Below are positions 1 through 8,013 of a stretch of DNA of 44,456 nt, piece by piece. The stretch's first letter is position 1; every line of letters begins with the position of its first letter. The position numbers and the translations under genes were made by a program. The notes below the pieces were generated by a model, which did not search any database, was not told where the DNA came from, and saw only the letters and a program-made list of their open reading frames with translations. Origin of the DNA: Acidobacteriota bacterium (GTDB lineage Bacteria > Acidobacteriota > Vicinamibacteria > Vicinamibacterales > SCN-69-37); NCBI GenBank assembly GCA_005799825.1, contig SYFT01000009.1:1-44456 (forward strand), read 5' to 3'.

Positions 1-51
1 ACTTGACTGGGGGTCAAGGGGTCCCGAGTTCGAATCTCGGCATCCCGACCA
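1..51 (+). tRNA. tRNA-Pro (GGG), 3' part only
   Basis: The window opens inside a tRNA. A 5-bp anticodon stem (cttga/tcaag) encloses the 7-nt loop ctggggg, which puts GGG at the anticodon position, so it should read proline codon CCC. A 5-nt variable loop follows, then a T arm with stem ccgag/ctcgg around ttcgaat, then the 3' acceptor strand catcccg, discriminator A and an encoded CCA ending at 51. The 5' acceptor strand and D arm lie outside the window. Confidence 0.88.
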
Positions 52-78
52 TTTCTTCTTCGTTTATTCTCAGTATTT

Positions 79-111
79 ATGGGCGGTCTGTTTGGGCCGC
101 CCATCGTTTTT
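79..111 (+). terminator. Probable intrinsic terminator after tRNA-Pro
   Basis: An 8-bp stem (atgggcgg 79-86 with ccgcccat 97-104) is followed closely by five T residues (107-111). It lies 28 nt after the tRNA CCA end, as expected for a Rho-independent terminator of the tRNA transcript. The rest of 52-256 shows nothing recognisable. Confidence 0.6.
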
Positions 112-256
112 GGGGCCATGGGCAACACATGGGTAACAAAATGCCGACCGTCTGGCGGTCTGATCCGTCAGTCGAGCGCCCATCCTCCTAGCGGTCTCAG
201 TCGATCCCACATTCTGCGCGTAGACTTTGAGGGACCGTTCTGGCCGCCAGGAGCCC

Positions 257-905
257 ATGTTCGAACAAGCCTTCAAAAACATCGACGACGTCCTCTGGAA
301 AGACGCCGGCTGCACTAGCGAACTCGATTACACCGAGCAGACCTCCTGACTGCTCTTCCTGAAATACCTCGACGCTCTCGAACACGACAAGGCCACCGAC
401 GCCGCCCTCGGCGGCAGGAAATACACCCACATCCTCGACAAACCCTATCGCTGGGGAACGTGGGCTACGCCCAAAGGCAAGGACGGCAAGGTCGATCGCA
501 ACACCGCCCAGATCGACAACGACCTCATCGCCTTCGTCAACGCCAAGCTCTTTCCGTATCGCAATGGTTTCAAGGCCAAGGCCAAGGCCAAGGCCAAGGC
601 CAAGGCCAAGGCCACCGGCCCGAACACCATCGAATACAAAATCGGCGCAATCTTCAGCGAGATAAGAAATCGCGTCCAGAGCGGCCACACCCTGCGTGAT
701 GTCATCGACCATGTGGACGAACTCCGCTTTCAGTCTCAGACGGAGAAGTATGAGCTTTCGCAACTCTACGAGACGAAGATCAAAAACATGGGCAACGCGG
801 GCAAGAACGGCGGCGAGTATCACACCCCGCGCCCACTCATTCGCGCGATCGTGGCCGTCACCACGCCCCGGCTCGGCGAGACCATCTGCGACCCCGCCGT
901 CGACT
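257..905 (+). pseudogene. hsdM: Type I restriction-modification methyltransferase HsdM, N-terminal remnant
   Basis: Read from ATG 257 in one frame, this encodes the start of a type I DNA methyltransferase M subunit: FEQAFKNIDDVLWKDAG, then EQTS-stop-LLFLKYLD, ELRFQSQTEKYELSQLYE and GGEYHTPRPLIRAIV, up to the start of the SAM-binding motif (ETICDPA). Two lesions inactivate it. A TGA at 347-349 replaces the Trp usual in the EQTSW motif. After ETICDPAV the reading runs into IS3-family transposase sequence, so the rest of the methyltransferase, including the NPPY motif, is gone. No hsdS or hsdR lies nearby. It also carries a hexanucleotide repeat coding for Ala-Lys. It is best read as a dead fragment of a transferred island next to the tRNA. 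Confidence 0.85.
571..612 (+). repeat. Seven tandem copies of CAAGGC inside the hsdM remnant
   Basis: Seven perfect copies of the hexamer caaggc run from 571 to 612 and encode an Ala-Lys run in the hsdM frame. The period is a multiple of three, so copy-number change would alter linker length and not the frame. The host gene is already broken, so it is probably only a slippage product. Confidence 0.9.
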
Positions 906-1088
906 CGGCCGTGGCGGTCGCTCGAGGCGGTCGAGTTCAGCACGCTCGTGTGGAGCGACTGGTTCAATAATCGGCGCCTGTTCGGACCGATCGGCGACAT
1001 CCCGCCCGCCAAGGTCGAAGCGCTGTACTATGCTCAGGCCAAGGTGGCTTGATTCAATAAATCCGGTCTCCGACGAACCCGGTACGCT
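903..1088 (+). mobile_element. IS3-family transposase C-terminal remnant
   Basis: In the frame starting at 906 the sequence reads RPWRSLEAVEF, then WSDWFNNRRLFGPIGDIPP and ALYYAQAKVA before a TGA at 1050-1052. This is the conserved C-terminal tail of IS3-family (OrfB, DDE) transposases, of which only about 48 residues remain. The catalytic DDE core and the left end are absent. The 35 nt after the stop (aataaatccggtctccgac and on) resemble the usual right-end region of such elements, so the remnant probably ends near 1088; that boundary is estimated. It is fused directly to the broken hsdM, consistent with insertion followed by deletion. Confidence 0.8.
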
Positions 1089-1180
1089 GCAATGAGCAAC
1101 ATGAGAACACCCCACATAACACCCGTTCTCGGACTCGGCACCATTGAGCCAGAATGTTTCCAATGTTTACGGTGATGATG

Positions 1181-1196
1181 GACTTAAGGTTAAGTC
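1181..1196. promoter_or_regulatory. Inverted repeat GACTTAA-GG-TTAAGTC
   Basis: A perfect 7-bp inverted repeat with a 2-nt centre lies about 170 nt upstream of the lipoprotein start. It is AT-rich against a GC-rich background and is the size of a dimeric repressor operator. No regulator is known for it and a chance match is possible. The rest of the 1089-1363 gap holds a run of nine C (1204-1212) and nothing else I recognise. Confidence 0.3.
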
Positions 1197-1363
1197 GCAA
1201 CAGCCCCCCCCCGACGCGTGCGCTAAATCGAGTCCGTCAATGGGCGCCCTTGCCGTCAGCCGGTCGAGTACCAGCGCTTCGAGGTCGGAAATCAAGTCAG
1301 TCCTTCATTACGTTCGGTTCGTTTAACTTCCAAGGGGCCGGTCTGACCGGTCTGGGAGGCTCC

Positions 1364-2371
1364 GTGGGTCCAATTCGCCGGGTCGGCGCGTGTCTGGTCA
1401 TTGCGGTCGCATCCAGTCTGTGGCTCGGAGCGTGTTCGGGCAGTCCAACTGCGCCGGACGCCAGCTCAGGGGGCACCAGCAGCCCGAGCGGGGGGACCAC
1501 GAAGACACCCAACCCGGTCTACGTCGTGCTGTTCACGCACATCGAAGACAACACGCCCCTGGGCACTCTCGGGTCCGCTCAGTCGCGCGCGTCCTATCTC
1601 GACTGGCGCAACGATCTGATGGCGATGGGTGAAGCGGCCCGCCGGAAGGGTGTGCCGTGGGTGCTCCAGCCAGACTGGAAGTTTCTCGAAGCCGCACGCC
1701 TCTACGACGACAGCTCGACGACATCCTCAACGGGCGGACGCAATCTGCTCCGATACCTGCGTGATTCGCTCGGGGTCATCATCGATCCCCACTCGCACGA
1801 AAACGGCGGCTACAACTACACGGACGTCGCGTATTTACTCGATCAACTGGGTGTGGGCGGCAGCACGGTCATCGGCGGACACATCTGGGATCCGTCCCTG
1901 CCAGAGTTTTCCAGATGGGATCGTTATCGCAGCTCGGTGGCGGGACAGAAGTATCCGCAGGCGTCGTGGCGAGGGGACATCCTTATGGGTGCGGGAACGC
2001 CCAATCACACCAACGATCCGGTGGTCAGCGGCGTATGGCGGCCCCGAGATCGATCCAATTATTTCACCGACGACCCGTCCGGAAACATCGTGAGCGTTGG
2101 ACCATTCTCGCGTGACCTGGAAGGTGTCTCGACATTGTGGACTCTTGGCAAGGCGGGCACGATCGCCTCGTCCTGCATGCTCACCTCGTCGTACCACGTT
2201 CGGCCTGCCGATATCGCGAATGCATCGGCATTGGCGGCCGTTGAGCGTGATGTGTTTACTCCCTTGCTGAGCCTGAAGGGTGCGGGACAGGTGGTGCTCA
2301 CCGACTTTACGTCGCTGGTGTCCACCTGGCGTGCCCGATACAACGCGCAGGGGTGTGTTTATCGGCGGTAG
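1364..2371 (+). CDS. Lipoprotein of unknown function, possibly polysaccharide-deacetylase-like
   Basis: I chose the GTG at 1364 because a GGGAGG Shine-Dalgarno sequence lies 4 nt upstream and the protein then begins with a textbook lipoprotein signal: Arg-Arg, a hydrophobic stretch, then lipobox LGAC with the lipidated Cys at residue 24. Earlier in-frame starts add a low-complexity tail without signal character. A Ser/Gly/Thr-rich linker follows, then a domain with VVLFTHIED near the start, IIDPHSHENGGYNY and VIGGHIWDPSL. The His/Asp/Glu spacing recalls NodB-type carbohydrate deacetylases, but I cannot match the full catalytic motif set. It would act in the periplasm, anchored to a membrane. 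It stands alone between the decayed island and the pilin operon. Real gene: likely; function: unknown. Confidence 0.7.
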   Translation: MGPIRRVGACLVIAVASSLWLGACSGSPTAPDASSGGTSSPSGGTTKTPNPVYVVLFTHIEDNTPLGTLGSAQSRASYLDWRNDLMAMGEAARRKGVPWVLQPDWKFLEAARLYDDSSTTSSTGGRNLLRYLRDSLGVIIDPHSHENGGYNYTDVAYLLDQLGVGGSTVIGGHIWDPSLPEFSRWDRYRSSVAGQKYPQASWRGDILMGAGTPNHTNDPVVSGVWRPRDRSNYFTDDPSGNIVSVGPFSRDLEGVSTLWTLGKAGTIASSCMLTSSYHVRPADIANASALAAVERDVFTPLLSLKGAGQVVLTDFTSLVSTWRARYNAQGCVYRR

Positions 2372-2943
2372 TCACCCGCGCGCAACTATAGTGCGCGACT
2401 GCGACTCCCGCTGCTGCGCTGCGTACTGACGGTTACGAGCTCGAGCATCAATGTGGTGGCATCCATTACATCGGGCACACTGAGTGGAACCACAACGGTT
2501 GCCGCCAGCTCAGGTGTGGCCAGGAGACTTCCGTGTGCGAGTACGGGCCTCCACGAAGGACATTGAGGGCGAACCTGAAACGTGGGCGATTTCCGCTAAG
2601 ACCGACTTCCCCAGGAACGTCCCTGTTGGCAGCGAGGGGTTTGCGCAACGGGTCGTGAGCCTGTCGTCTGCCAGCTTCAGCACCTACTCCTGGCTCTATC
2701 CCCCGAAGGGGATGTTCGGAGCGGAAGGCGCGGGGGCCGTCGATGAGTCCGCTGCCCGGCTTTGTGCGCTTCCGCCAGGCAATAACAATTCTGTGAGCCT
2801 CTGGTCGAAGTCCGTCATTCGGGCCTCGACGACAGGCGCCAGTTGGCCTTTTGGCCTAGGAAACCCAGCAAAACCAGCTGGAATGCGCTGGAAATCAGGA
2901 CCGTTCCTTGCAGAGGAGGCAACCGAGATTCTCGGCGACCCCT
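2372..2943. other. 572-bp region without a recognisable gene, leader of the pilin operon
   Basis: No open frame here looks like a known protein. A 200-codon frame (2484-3086) crosses it, but it resembles nothing, has a proline- and glycine-rich composition and runs into the pilin gene in another frame. The segment has local dyads such as ggccttttggcc (2845-2856). A strong GGAGG lies at 2914-2918, but the nearest ATG in the pilin frame is 2944, 25 nt further on. It probably holds the pilin operon promoter and a long untranslated leader. I could not assign a riboswitch class. Confidence 0.4.
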
Positions 2944-3516
2944 ATGCGAACCCGTTTTCAACAGACCATTTCACCGGATGGGGGCTTCACGCTCCTGGAA
3001 GTGTTGGTCACCATCGGCATCATCATCGTGCTCTCGGGCATCACTGTGGCGGTCATGCCGGTGGCTCTGATCTCGGCCCGGTCTGACAGCAGCGCGGCCA
3101 CGATGGTGGCCGTCATGCGTGTGGCCAGGGAAGAGGCCATCTCGCAGCGCAGAAACATGCAGGTGGTGTTTACGGCTCCGAACAAGATCTCCGTATCTCG
3201 CATCGAAGTGCCGGGTCCGGGCACCACGCTTGTCCGCGAGGCCTACCTCGGCACCCACTACAGCTTCCGGCTGTTTGTTGGTGTGCCTGACACGCCCGAC
3301 GCGTTCGGCAACGGGACGGCCACAGCCTTTCCCGGCGCGACTTCGACCTTGTTCACGAGTTCGGGTGAGTTGGTGGACCAGGATGGTGACCCGGTCAACG
3401 GCACCATCTTCATCGGGCGGAGCGGCGAGACACTGAGCGCCAGGGCCGTGAGTATCTTCGGACCGACCGCGTTGATCCGGCAGTGGCGATGGACAGGTAG
3501 CGCATGGGCGCAGTAG
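2944..3516 (+). CDS. FimT/GspH-type minor pilin (type IV pilin-like)
   Basis: About 190 aa. The N-terminus carries a class III (prepilin) signal: a 14-residue leader ending in Gly-Gly, then FTLLEVLVTIGIIIVLSGI, with cleavage before Phe and the conserved Glu at mature position 5. The hydrophobic helix that packs in the pilus core follows. The rest matches the size and layout of GspH/FimT minor pseudopilins, which prime pilus or type II secretion pseudopilus assembly after cleavage by PilD. ATG 2944 gives a normal short leader; a TTG at 2908 in the same frame would add 12 residues. The GGAGG at 2914-2918 is oddly placed for either start, so the start is not certain. First gene of a four-gene pilin operon, overlapping the next by 13 nt. 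Confidence 0.85.
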   Translation: MRTRFQQTISPDGGFTLLEVLVTIGIIIVLSGITVAVMPVALISARSDSSAATMVAVMRVAREEAISQRRNMQVVFTAPNKISVSRIEVPGPGTTLVREAYLGTHYSFRLFVGVPDTPDAFGNGTATAFPGATSTLFTSSGELVDQDGDPVNGTIFIGRSGETLSARAVSIFGPTALIRQWRWTGSAWAQ

Positions 3517-4064
3517 TTCTCGTGCGCACCCGGCGCGAACATCGCGAAGACGGCTTCACGCTGATCGAAGCGATCGTGGCGATGCTGATCATGACCGTTG
3601 GTCTTCTCGGGCTCGCCCAGGCGTTCATCATCGGCCTCCAGCACATGGGCACGTCGTCGTCGAACCTGATCGCGCGCGAGAAGGCGCGCGAGGCCGTAGA
3701 GAGTGTGCACACGGCGCGTGATACCCGCACCATCACGTGGGCCGAGATCCGGAACGTGTCCGACGGCGGCGTGTTTCTGGATGGCGCGCTGACCCTGAAC
3801 GCCGCCGGCGTGGATGGACTGATCAACACCGCTGACGACTCGGCGGCCGGCATCGAGACGCAGCGGGCTCCAGGCCCCAACGGAATCCTCAGTGATGGAG
3901 ACGATGTGTTGACGCCGCTTGTTGGATTTCAGCGTCGCATGCAGATTCGTGAACTCGAGCCGGTCAACCCCGCCCTGCGTGAAGTGGTGATCACCATCAC
4001 CTACTCGGTTGGGCTGCAGCAGCGCACTTACACGCTGCGCACGTTCATCTCGTCGTTTTCCTGA
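3504..4064 (+). CDS. pilV: PilV-type minor pilin
   Basis: 186 aa. A 17-residue basic leader ends in Asp-Gly before FTLIEAIVAMLIMTVGLLGLA, the PilV/GspI form of the prepilin N-terminus, with Glu at mature position 5. PilV proteins are minor pilins that join the pilus tip-initiation complex. The gene starts inside the end of the fimT-like gene, which implies translational coupling. The C-terminal part has an Asp/Gly-rich stretch (GVDGLINTADDS, GPNGILSDGDD), possibly a metal-binding loop; that is an inference. Confident on family, less so on the exact subunit name. Confidence 0.85.
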   Translation: MGAVVLVRTRREHREDGFTLIEAIVAMLIMTVGLLGLAQAFIIGLQHMGTSSSNLIAREKAREAVESVHTARDTRTITWAEIRNVSDGGVFLDGALTLNAAGVDGLINTADDSAAGIETQRAPGPNGILSDGDDVLTPLVGFQRRMQIRELEPVNPALREVVITITYSVGLQQRTYTLRTFISSFS

Positions 4065-4074
4065 AGCCACGACA

Positions 4075-5193
4075 ATGCGCACCGAGCAATCCTGCCGCAG
4101 CGACGCTGGTTTCAACCTGACAGAACTTGTGGTTGCGAGCGTCATCGTGATCGTTGTGCTGGTCGCCACCATGACGGCGCTCCAGAATGCGTATCGAGCC
4201 ACCGAAATCGCCCAGGGCACGACGGGGCTCACCAACACTTTGCGCATCGGTATGGACTTGATTGTGCGCGACCTGATCCAGGTGGGGCAGGGCATGCCGC
4301 CCGGCCGGACGGTGCAGGTGCCTAATGGTACCGGCGCGCTGAGAGTTCAGCGGCCGCGGACGCAGGGCAGCACGTGCACCGAATGGCCGACAGGGACACA
4401 GGTCATTCCAGCGGTCACGGTCGGCCCTGGATGTGGTCCCACCATCAATGGCGTGGCCACCGACATCCTGACGACGCTGGCTGTTGATCCCCAACTTGAA
4501 GCGGTGCCGGTTCAAAGTGTCAACGTCGGCGCCCACACGGCGACTATCTCAACGCCGGCGCAATCCACAAGCGGCATCGACATCAGTCTTGGTGGCCCCG
4601 ACGACGTGACGGTGGGCGACCTGATGATGTTCACCAAGGGGAGCGCCAGTGCGCTGGTGTATGTCACGGCGGTGAACGGCAACCAGACGATCACGTTTAA
4701 TGGTGGCGACCCCTTCCAACTCAACCAGTTTGTCAGCAATCTGAACGGCACGATTGACGACCTGATCGTGCTGGCGCCGACCACTGCGCAGTCAGCCACC
4801 GTGTCGAGAATCCGGATGATTACGTACTATCTCGACAACACCCTTGACACCATCACGCCGAGACTCATCCGCCATATGAATTGGGGCAACCCAGCGGTGG
4901 CCCTGAACAAACGAGGCCGCACGGTTGCGTTCGCCATAGAGAATATGCAGTTCACGTATGACATGGTGGATGGCGCCACCAATCCATCGAACGTGCGGAT
5001 GGTGGCTGCGGATCTCACCACCGCAGGCAGTTGTGCTCCACTGGCATGCTCGCCGAACCAGATTCGCAAGGTCAATATTTACCTGGCCGGTCGTTCCACA
5101 GATAGGTTCTCAACCACAAAGAACTACTTTCGCAACTCACTGAATACACAGGTCAGCCTGCGTAGCATGGCGCTTGTAGATCGATACAAATAA
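4075..5193 (+). CDS. pilW: PilW-type minor pilin
   Basis: 372 aa from ATG 4075, the start that gives a 12-residue prepilin leader (MRTEQSCRSDAG) before FNLTELVVASVIVIVVLVA. Thr replaces the more usual small or hydrophobic residue at mature position 4, while Glu at position 5 is kept. Length, position after PilV and the long beta-rich C-terminal part fit PilW-like minor pilins. Cys pairs in the C-terminal half (SCAPLACSP near the end) could form disulfides in the periplasm. It follows pilV by 10 nt, so it is in the same operon. Confidence 0.82.
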   Translation: MRTEQSCRSDAGFNLTELVVASVIVIVVLVATMTALQNAYRATEIAQGTTGLTNTLRIGMDLIVRDLIQVGQGMPPGRTVQVPNGTGALRVQRPRTQGSTCTEWPTGTQVIPAVTVGPGCGPTINGVATDILTTLAVDPQLEAVPVQSVNVGAHTATISTPAQSTSGIDISLGGPDDVTVGDLMMFTKGSASALVYVTAVNGNQTITFNGGDPFQLNQFVSNLNGTIDDLIVLAPTTAQSATVSRIRMITYYLDNTLDTITPRLIRHMNWGNPAVALNKRGRTVAFAIENMQFTYDMVDGATNPSNVRMVAADLTTAGSCAPLACSPNQIRKVNIYLAGRSTDRFSTTKNYFRNSLNTQVSLRSMALVDRYK

Positions 5194-5220
5194 TAGATGA
5201 CTCCCACCAAGGTGTTGACG

Positions 5221-8013
5221 ATGCGACGGAGAAGTGATGCGGGCATGGCACTGGTGTCAACACTGCTCGTCCAGTTGTTGATGGGCGCTCTCGTGTTTGG
5301 CTTCCTTGCCGTCATCGCGGCCGATCAACAAGCGAGTGGGATCAACCGCGATCAAACGCAGGCGTACGCCGCTGCACACGCCGGCCTGGAGAAACTCACG
5401 GCCGACCTAGGTGCCCTCTTCATCGGCGGAAACTTCAGCCCCTCCGGCGCGCAGATCACTGCGTTGACCACGACGCCGCCTGTGCTGCCTGGGTTTGCGT
5501 TCATTGCCCCGGGCAACCTGCCGGGCTATACGATCACGCCAGGCGCTCTAAAAGTGGCTACCGTGCCGAGCGGGCCGTTCCACGGCCTGATCGGACTGAT
5601 CACGCCCTACGTCATTAATGTGACGGCGCGGTCTAATGTCAGCTCGCTTGGTGCCGCAGAAGCGCGCATGCGGCGTGAGTTGCAGACGGTGGCCGTACCC
5701 GTGTTCCAATTCGGGATTTTTTCGGACAACGACCTGAGTTTCTTCGCCGGCCCGAACTTCGACTTTGGCGGCCGCGTGCACACCAACCAGAACGCGTACG
5801 TCGCTCACAACGACGGCGCCACGCTGACGCTCCGCGAGGTGTTTACCGCAGTGGGCGAGGTCGTCAGAACGCACCTTTCCAACGGCCTGGCCATCTTTAC
5901 CAGCGGTCACCGAGGAACGGTCAGGCTGGCCACGACCGGTGGATCGAGCCCCACCTTCCGGAATCTGATGTGTGGGTCGCAAGGCGGTGACTGCAGCAGC
6001 AGCAACCAGGAAGGCAGTGTGAATGTGGCGAGTGTGCCGCCGAGCACGTTACAGACCGTGAACGGCCTACCAACCATGGTCCTCGTGGCAGGCAACACCA
6101 GGAACGAACCCAGATGGACGAACGTGTCGACCGGTGCCTACGGAAGCCGTGTGCGCAACGGCGCCACCGGTGGGCGCCGGTTGGACCTGCCGCTGGTGGC
6201 TGATGGGGCATCATCCGTGGACTTAATCCGGCGGCCATCCGTGACCGTGCCTGACGCGCAAGCGGTACTCGTCCAGCGGTTGTTCTCGATGGCGAGTCTA
6301 CGAATCCTCCTGTCCGATCGCGCGTCGGACATCTCGAGCCTGCAGACTGTCACGGCAGCCCCGCCAGTCGATCTGGCCCGGCTGGCCCTGGACGCGGCGT
6401 ACCGCGCGGATCCGAATGGCCAGGGCCTAGCGGTGACGTGGTTGGATGGTGTGCCCCTGGCGGTCGCGGGCCTTTATAGTACGGCTACGCCCGGTAATGT
6501 CTATCGGGTGCCGCCTGGAACGCCCTTGCAGAGCGGATTTCTGAAAATTGAGCGGCAGACGCGTGACGGCGCCTGGTCGGATGTGACTGTGGAAATACTG
6601 AACCGCGGCTTTACGGGACGCAATCTTGCCGGATCCGCCACATGGAATACCGCCGGCACGACGTGCGCCACCAACGCGGCCGACGACCCGAGCCCCAATG
6701 CCGTGATTCGATTGCAGCGCGTACGCGATAATCCCTTGTCTGGCTACGGCAACTGTGGCCACAACTCTAGCAGCTGGTCTACTGACGGCACGAACTATCT
6801 GCCGATAACTTTCTATGATCCGCGAGAGGGCGCCCGTCGCGACGACCCCACAGGTCAGGGCACCATGCCGCTGTTCGGAGGCGTCATGCACTACGCCGAA
6901 CTCGACGTCAACAACCTTCGGTTGTGGCTGGCCACGTATCCCGACACGATGGATATCACAGGCTTCGTAGTGTATTTCTCCGACCGCCGTGGCAACAAGA
7001 ACCTTGGGCCTGATTTGACGAAAGGGACGCGCGCAGGTGCCGACGGCATTTTGTTTACCGCCGATGACTTCGCCGACGACCTTGAGACGGGAGAATTTGG
7101 TTTTGAAGATCTCGTCAATCCCGCATCAGCACAGAGCGTCTCAAATGGACTCCTGAATACGGGCGAAGACGTGAATGGCAATGGTGTCCTGGATCTCTAT
7201 GGCGGGTCACCGCGCCTCTACCCAGTCGACGCCACCGCATACTGGATGGCTAATGTACCGGCATGGGTGCCCGCGACGGGCGCGACCGGCGCCTGGGTCG
7301 AGGGCGCTGTCACCACACTCACCACAGCGGTGTCCGTCGGCGAGGCGCGCGTCAATCCGCAGCTCTTCTTCCGCCGGGCTGTCAAGCTGGTGAATGGCGG
7401 CTACACGACCGGCAATCTCCGTCTGCCGGCGAATGGCACACAGGGGCTGACGGTGGCCACGGAAAATCCTATCTACATCCAGGGCAATTTCAACGCGCCG
7501 AATGCGGCGGGCACCGCCATGGGCACCACGCCGGGCACCGACCATGTGTCGGCGTCTGTCATCGCCGACGCCGTCACGTTTCTGTCGAACAACTTCAACG
7601 ACATCCGGTCGTTCATGTCGCCGCACGATGTCGGCTCGAATCGCGACGCCACTACCTCCTGGTACCGTGTGGCGGTCATATCGGGCAAGGGCCTCAACTT
7701 CCCGCGGCCCACTTCCAATACCGCCAATGATCACACTGACTTCGGAACCGACGGTGGCGCGCACAACTTCCTGCGGTACATCGAGAATTGGAGCGGCCAG
7801 ACGCTGAACTACCGGGGTTCGATCGCTAGCCTGTATCTGAATCGCCAGGCGACCGGTATCTACAAGTGCTGCAACGTGGTCTATTCGCCACCCACACGCG
7901 TCTATAATTTCGATACGGACTACCTGACACCGGCCCTGTTGCCGCCGCGCACGCCGATGTTCCGCGACATCAACACGCTGACGTTCAGGCAGCTCCTGCG
8001 TCCGAATCAGTAG
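5221..8013 (+). CDS. Very large PilX-like pilus assembly protein
   Basis: 930 aa from ATG 5221, preceded by AAGGTG at a 7-nt spacing; an ATG at 5197 would add eight residues without an evident ribosome site. The N-terminus resembles the PilX N-terminal domain: a basic start, then GMALVSTLLVQLLMGALVFGF, a polar segment and QAYAAAHAGLEKL, the usual 'AAEAGLE' signature. It lacks the canonical GFTLIE cleavage motif, as PilX-like proteins often do. The remaining 850 residues are Gly/Asn/Thr-rich and probably extracellular, with FGGRVHTNQNAYV, a Cys pair (LMCGSQGGDC) and VNGNGVLDLYGG, a possible Ca2+ loop. Typical PilX is under 200 aa, so this is a much enlarged form that may serve as a tip adhesin, a role usually filled by PilY1. 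Its end overlaps the convergent ATP-grasp/SET gene by 29 bp. Confidence 0.78.
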   Translation: MRRRSDAGMALVSTLLVQLLMGALVFGFLAVIAADQQASGINRDQTQAYAAAHAGLEKLTADLGALFIGGNFSPSGAQITALTTTPPVLPGFAFIAPGNLPGYTITPGALKVATVPSGPFHGLIGLITPYVINVTARSNVSSLGAAEARMRRELQTVAVPVFQFGIFSDNDLSFFAGPNFDFGGRVHTNQNAYVAHNDGATLTLREVFTAVGEVVRTHLSNGLAIFTSGHRGTVRLATTGGSSPTFRNLMCGSQGGDCSSSNQEGSVNVASVPPSTLQTVNGLPTMVLVAGNTRNEPRWTNVSTGAYGSRVRNGATGGRRLDLPLVADGASSVDLIRRPSVTVPDAQAVLVQRLFSMASLRILLSDRASDISSLQTVTAAPPVDLARLALDAAYRADPNGQGLAVTWLDGVPLAVAGLYSTATPGNVYRVPPGTPLQSGFLKIERQTRDGAWSDVTVEILNRGFTGRNLAGSATWNTAGTTCATNAADDPSPNAVIRLQRVRDNPLSGYGNCGHNSSSWSTDGTNYLPITFYDPREGARRDDPTGQGTMPLFGGVMHYAELDVNNLRLWLATYPDTMDITGFVVYFSDRRGNKNLGPDLTKGTRAGADGILFTADDFADDLETGEFGFEDLVNPASAQSVSNGLLNTGEDVNGNGVLDLYGGSPRLYPVDATAYWMANVPAWVPATGATGAWVEGAVTTLTTAVSVGEARVNPQLFFRRAVKLVNGGYTTGNLRLPANGTQGLTVATENPIYIQGNFNAPNAAGTAMGTTPGTDHVSASVIADAVTFLSNNFNDIRSFMSPHDVGSNRDATTSWYRVAVISGKGLNFPRPTSNTANDHTDFGTDGGAHNFLRYIENWSGQTLNYRGSIASLYLNRQATGIYKCCNVVYSPPTRVYNFDTDYLTPALLPPRTPMFRDINTLTFRQLLRPNQ

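Noticed and set aside
197-1012. 271-codon minus-strand frame across the hsdM region
   Set aside because: It is the shadow of the hsdM remnant on the opposite strand; the protein has long Gly-Leu repeats that only mirror the CAAGGC repeat.
2735-2760. Bases resembling a hammerhead ribozyme core (gatgagtcc)
   Set aside because: The second core strand (GAAA at the right place) and the flanking stems are missing.
2484-3086. 200-codon open frame overlapping the start of the FimT-like gene
   Set aside because: It resembles no family, its last 100 bp are in another frame of a clear pilin gene, and it ends in a His-rich stretch that is an out-of-frame reading of the pilin helix.
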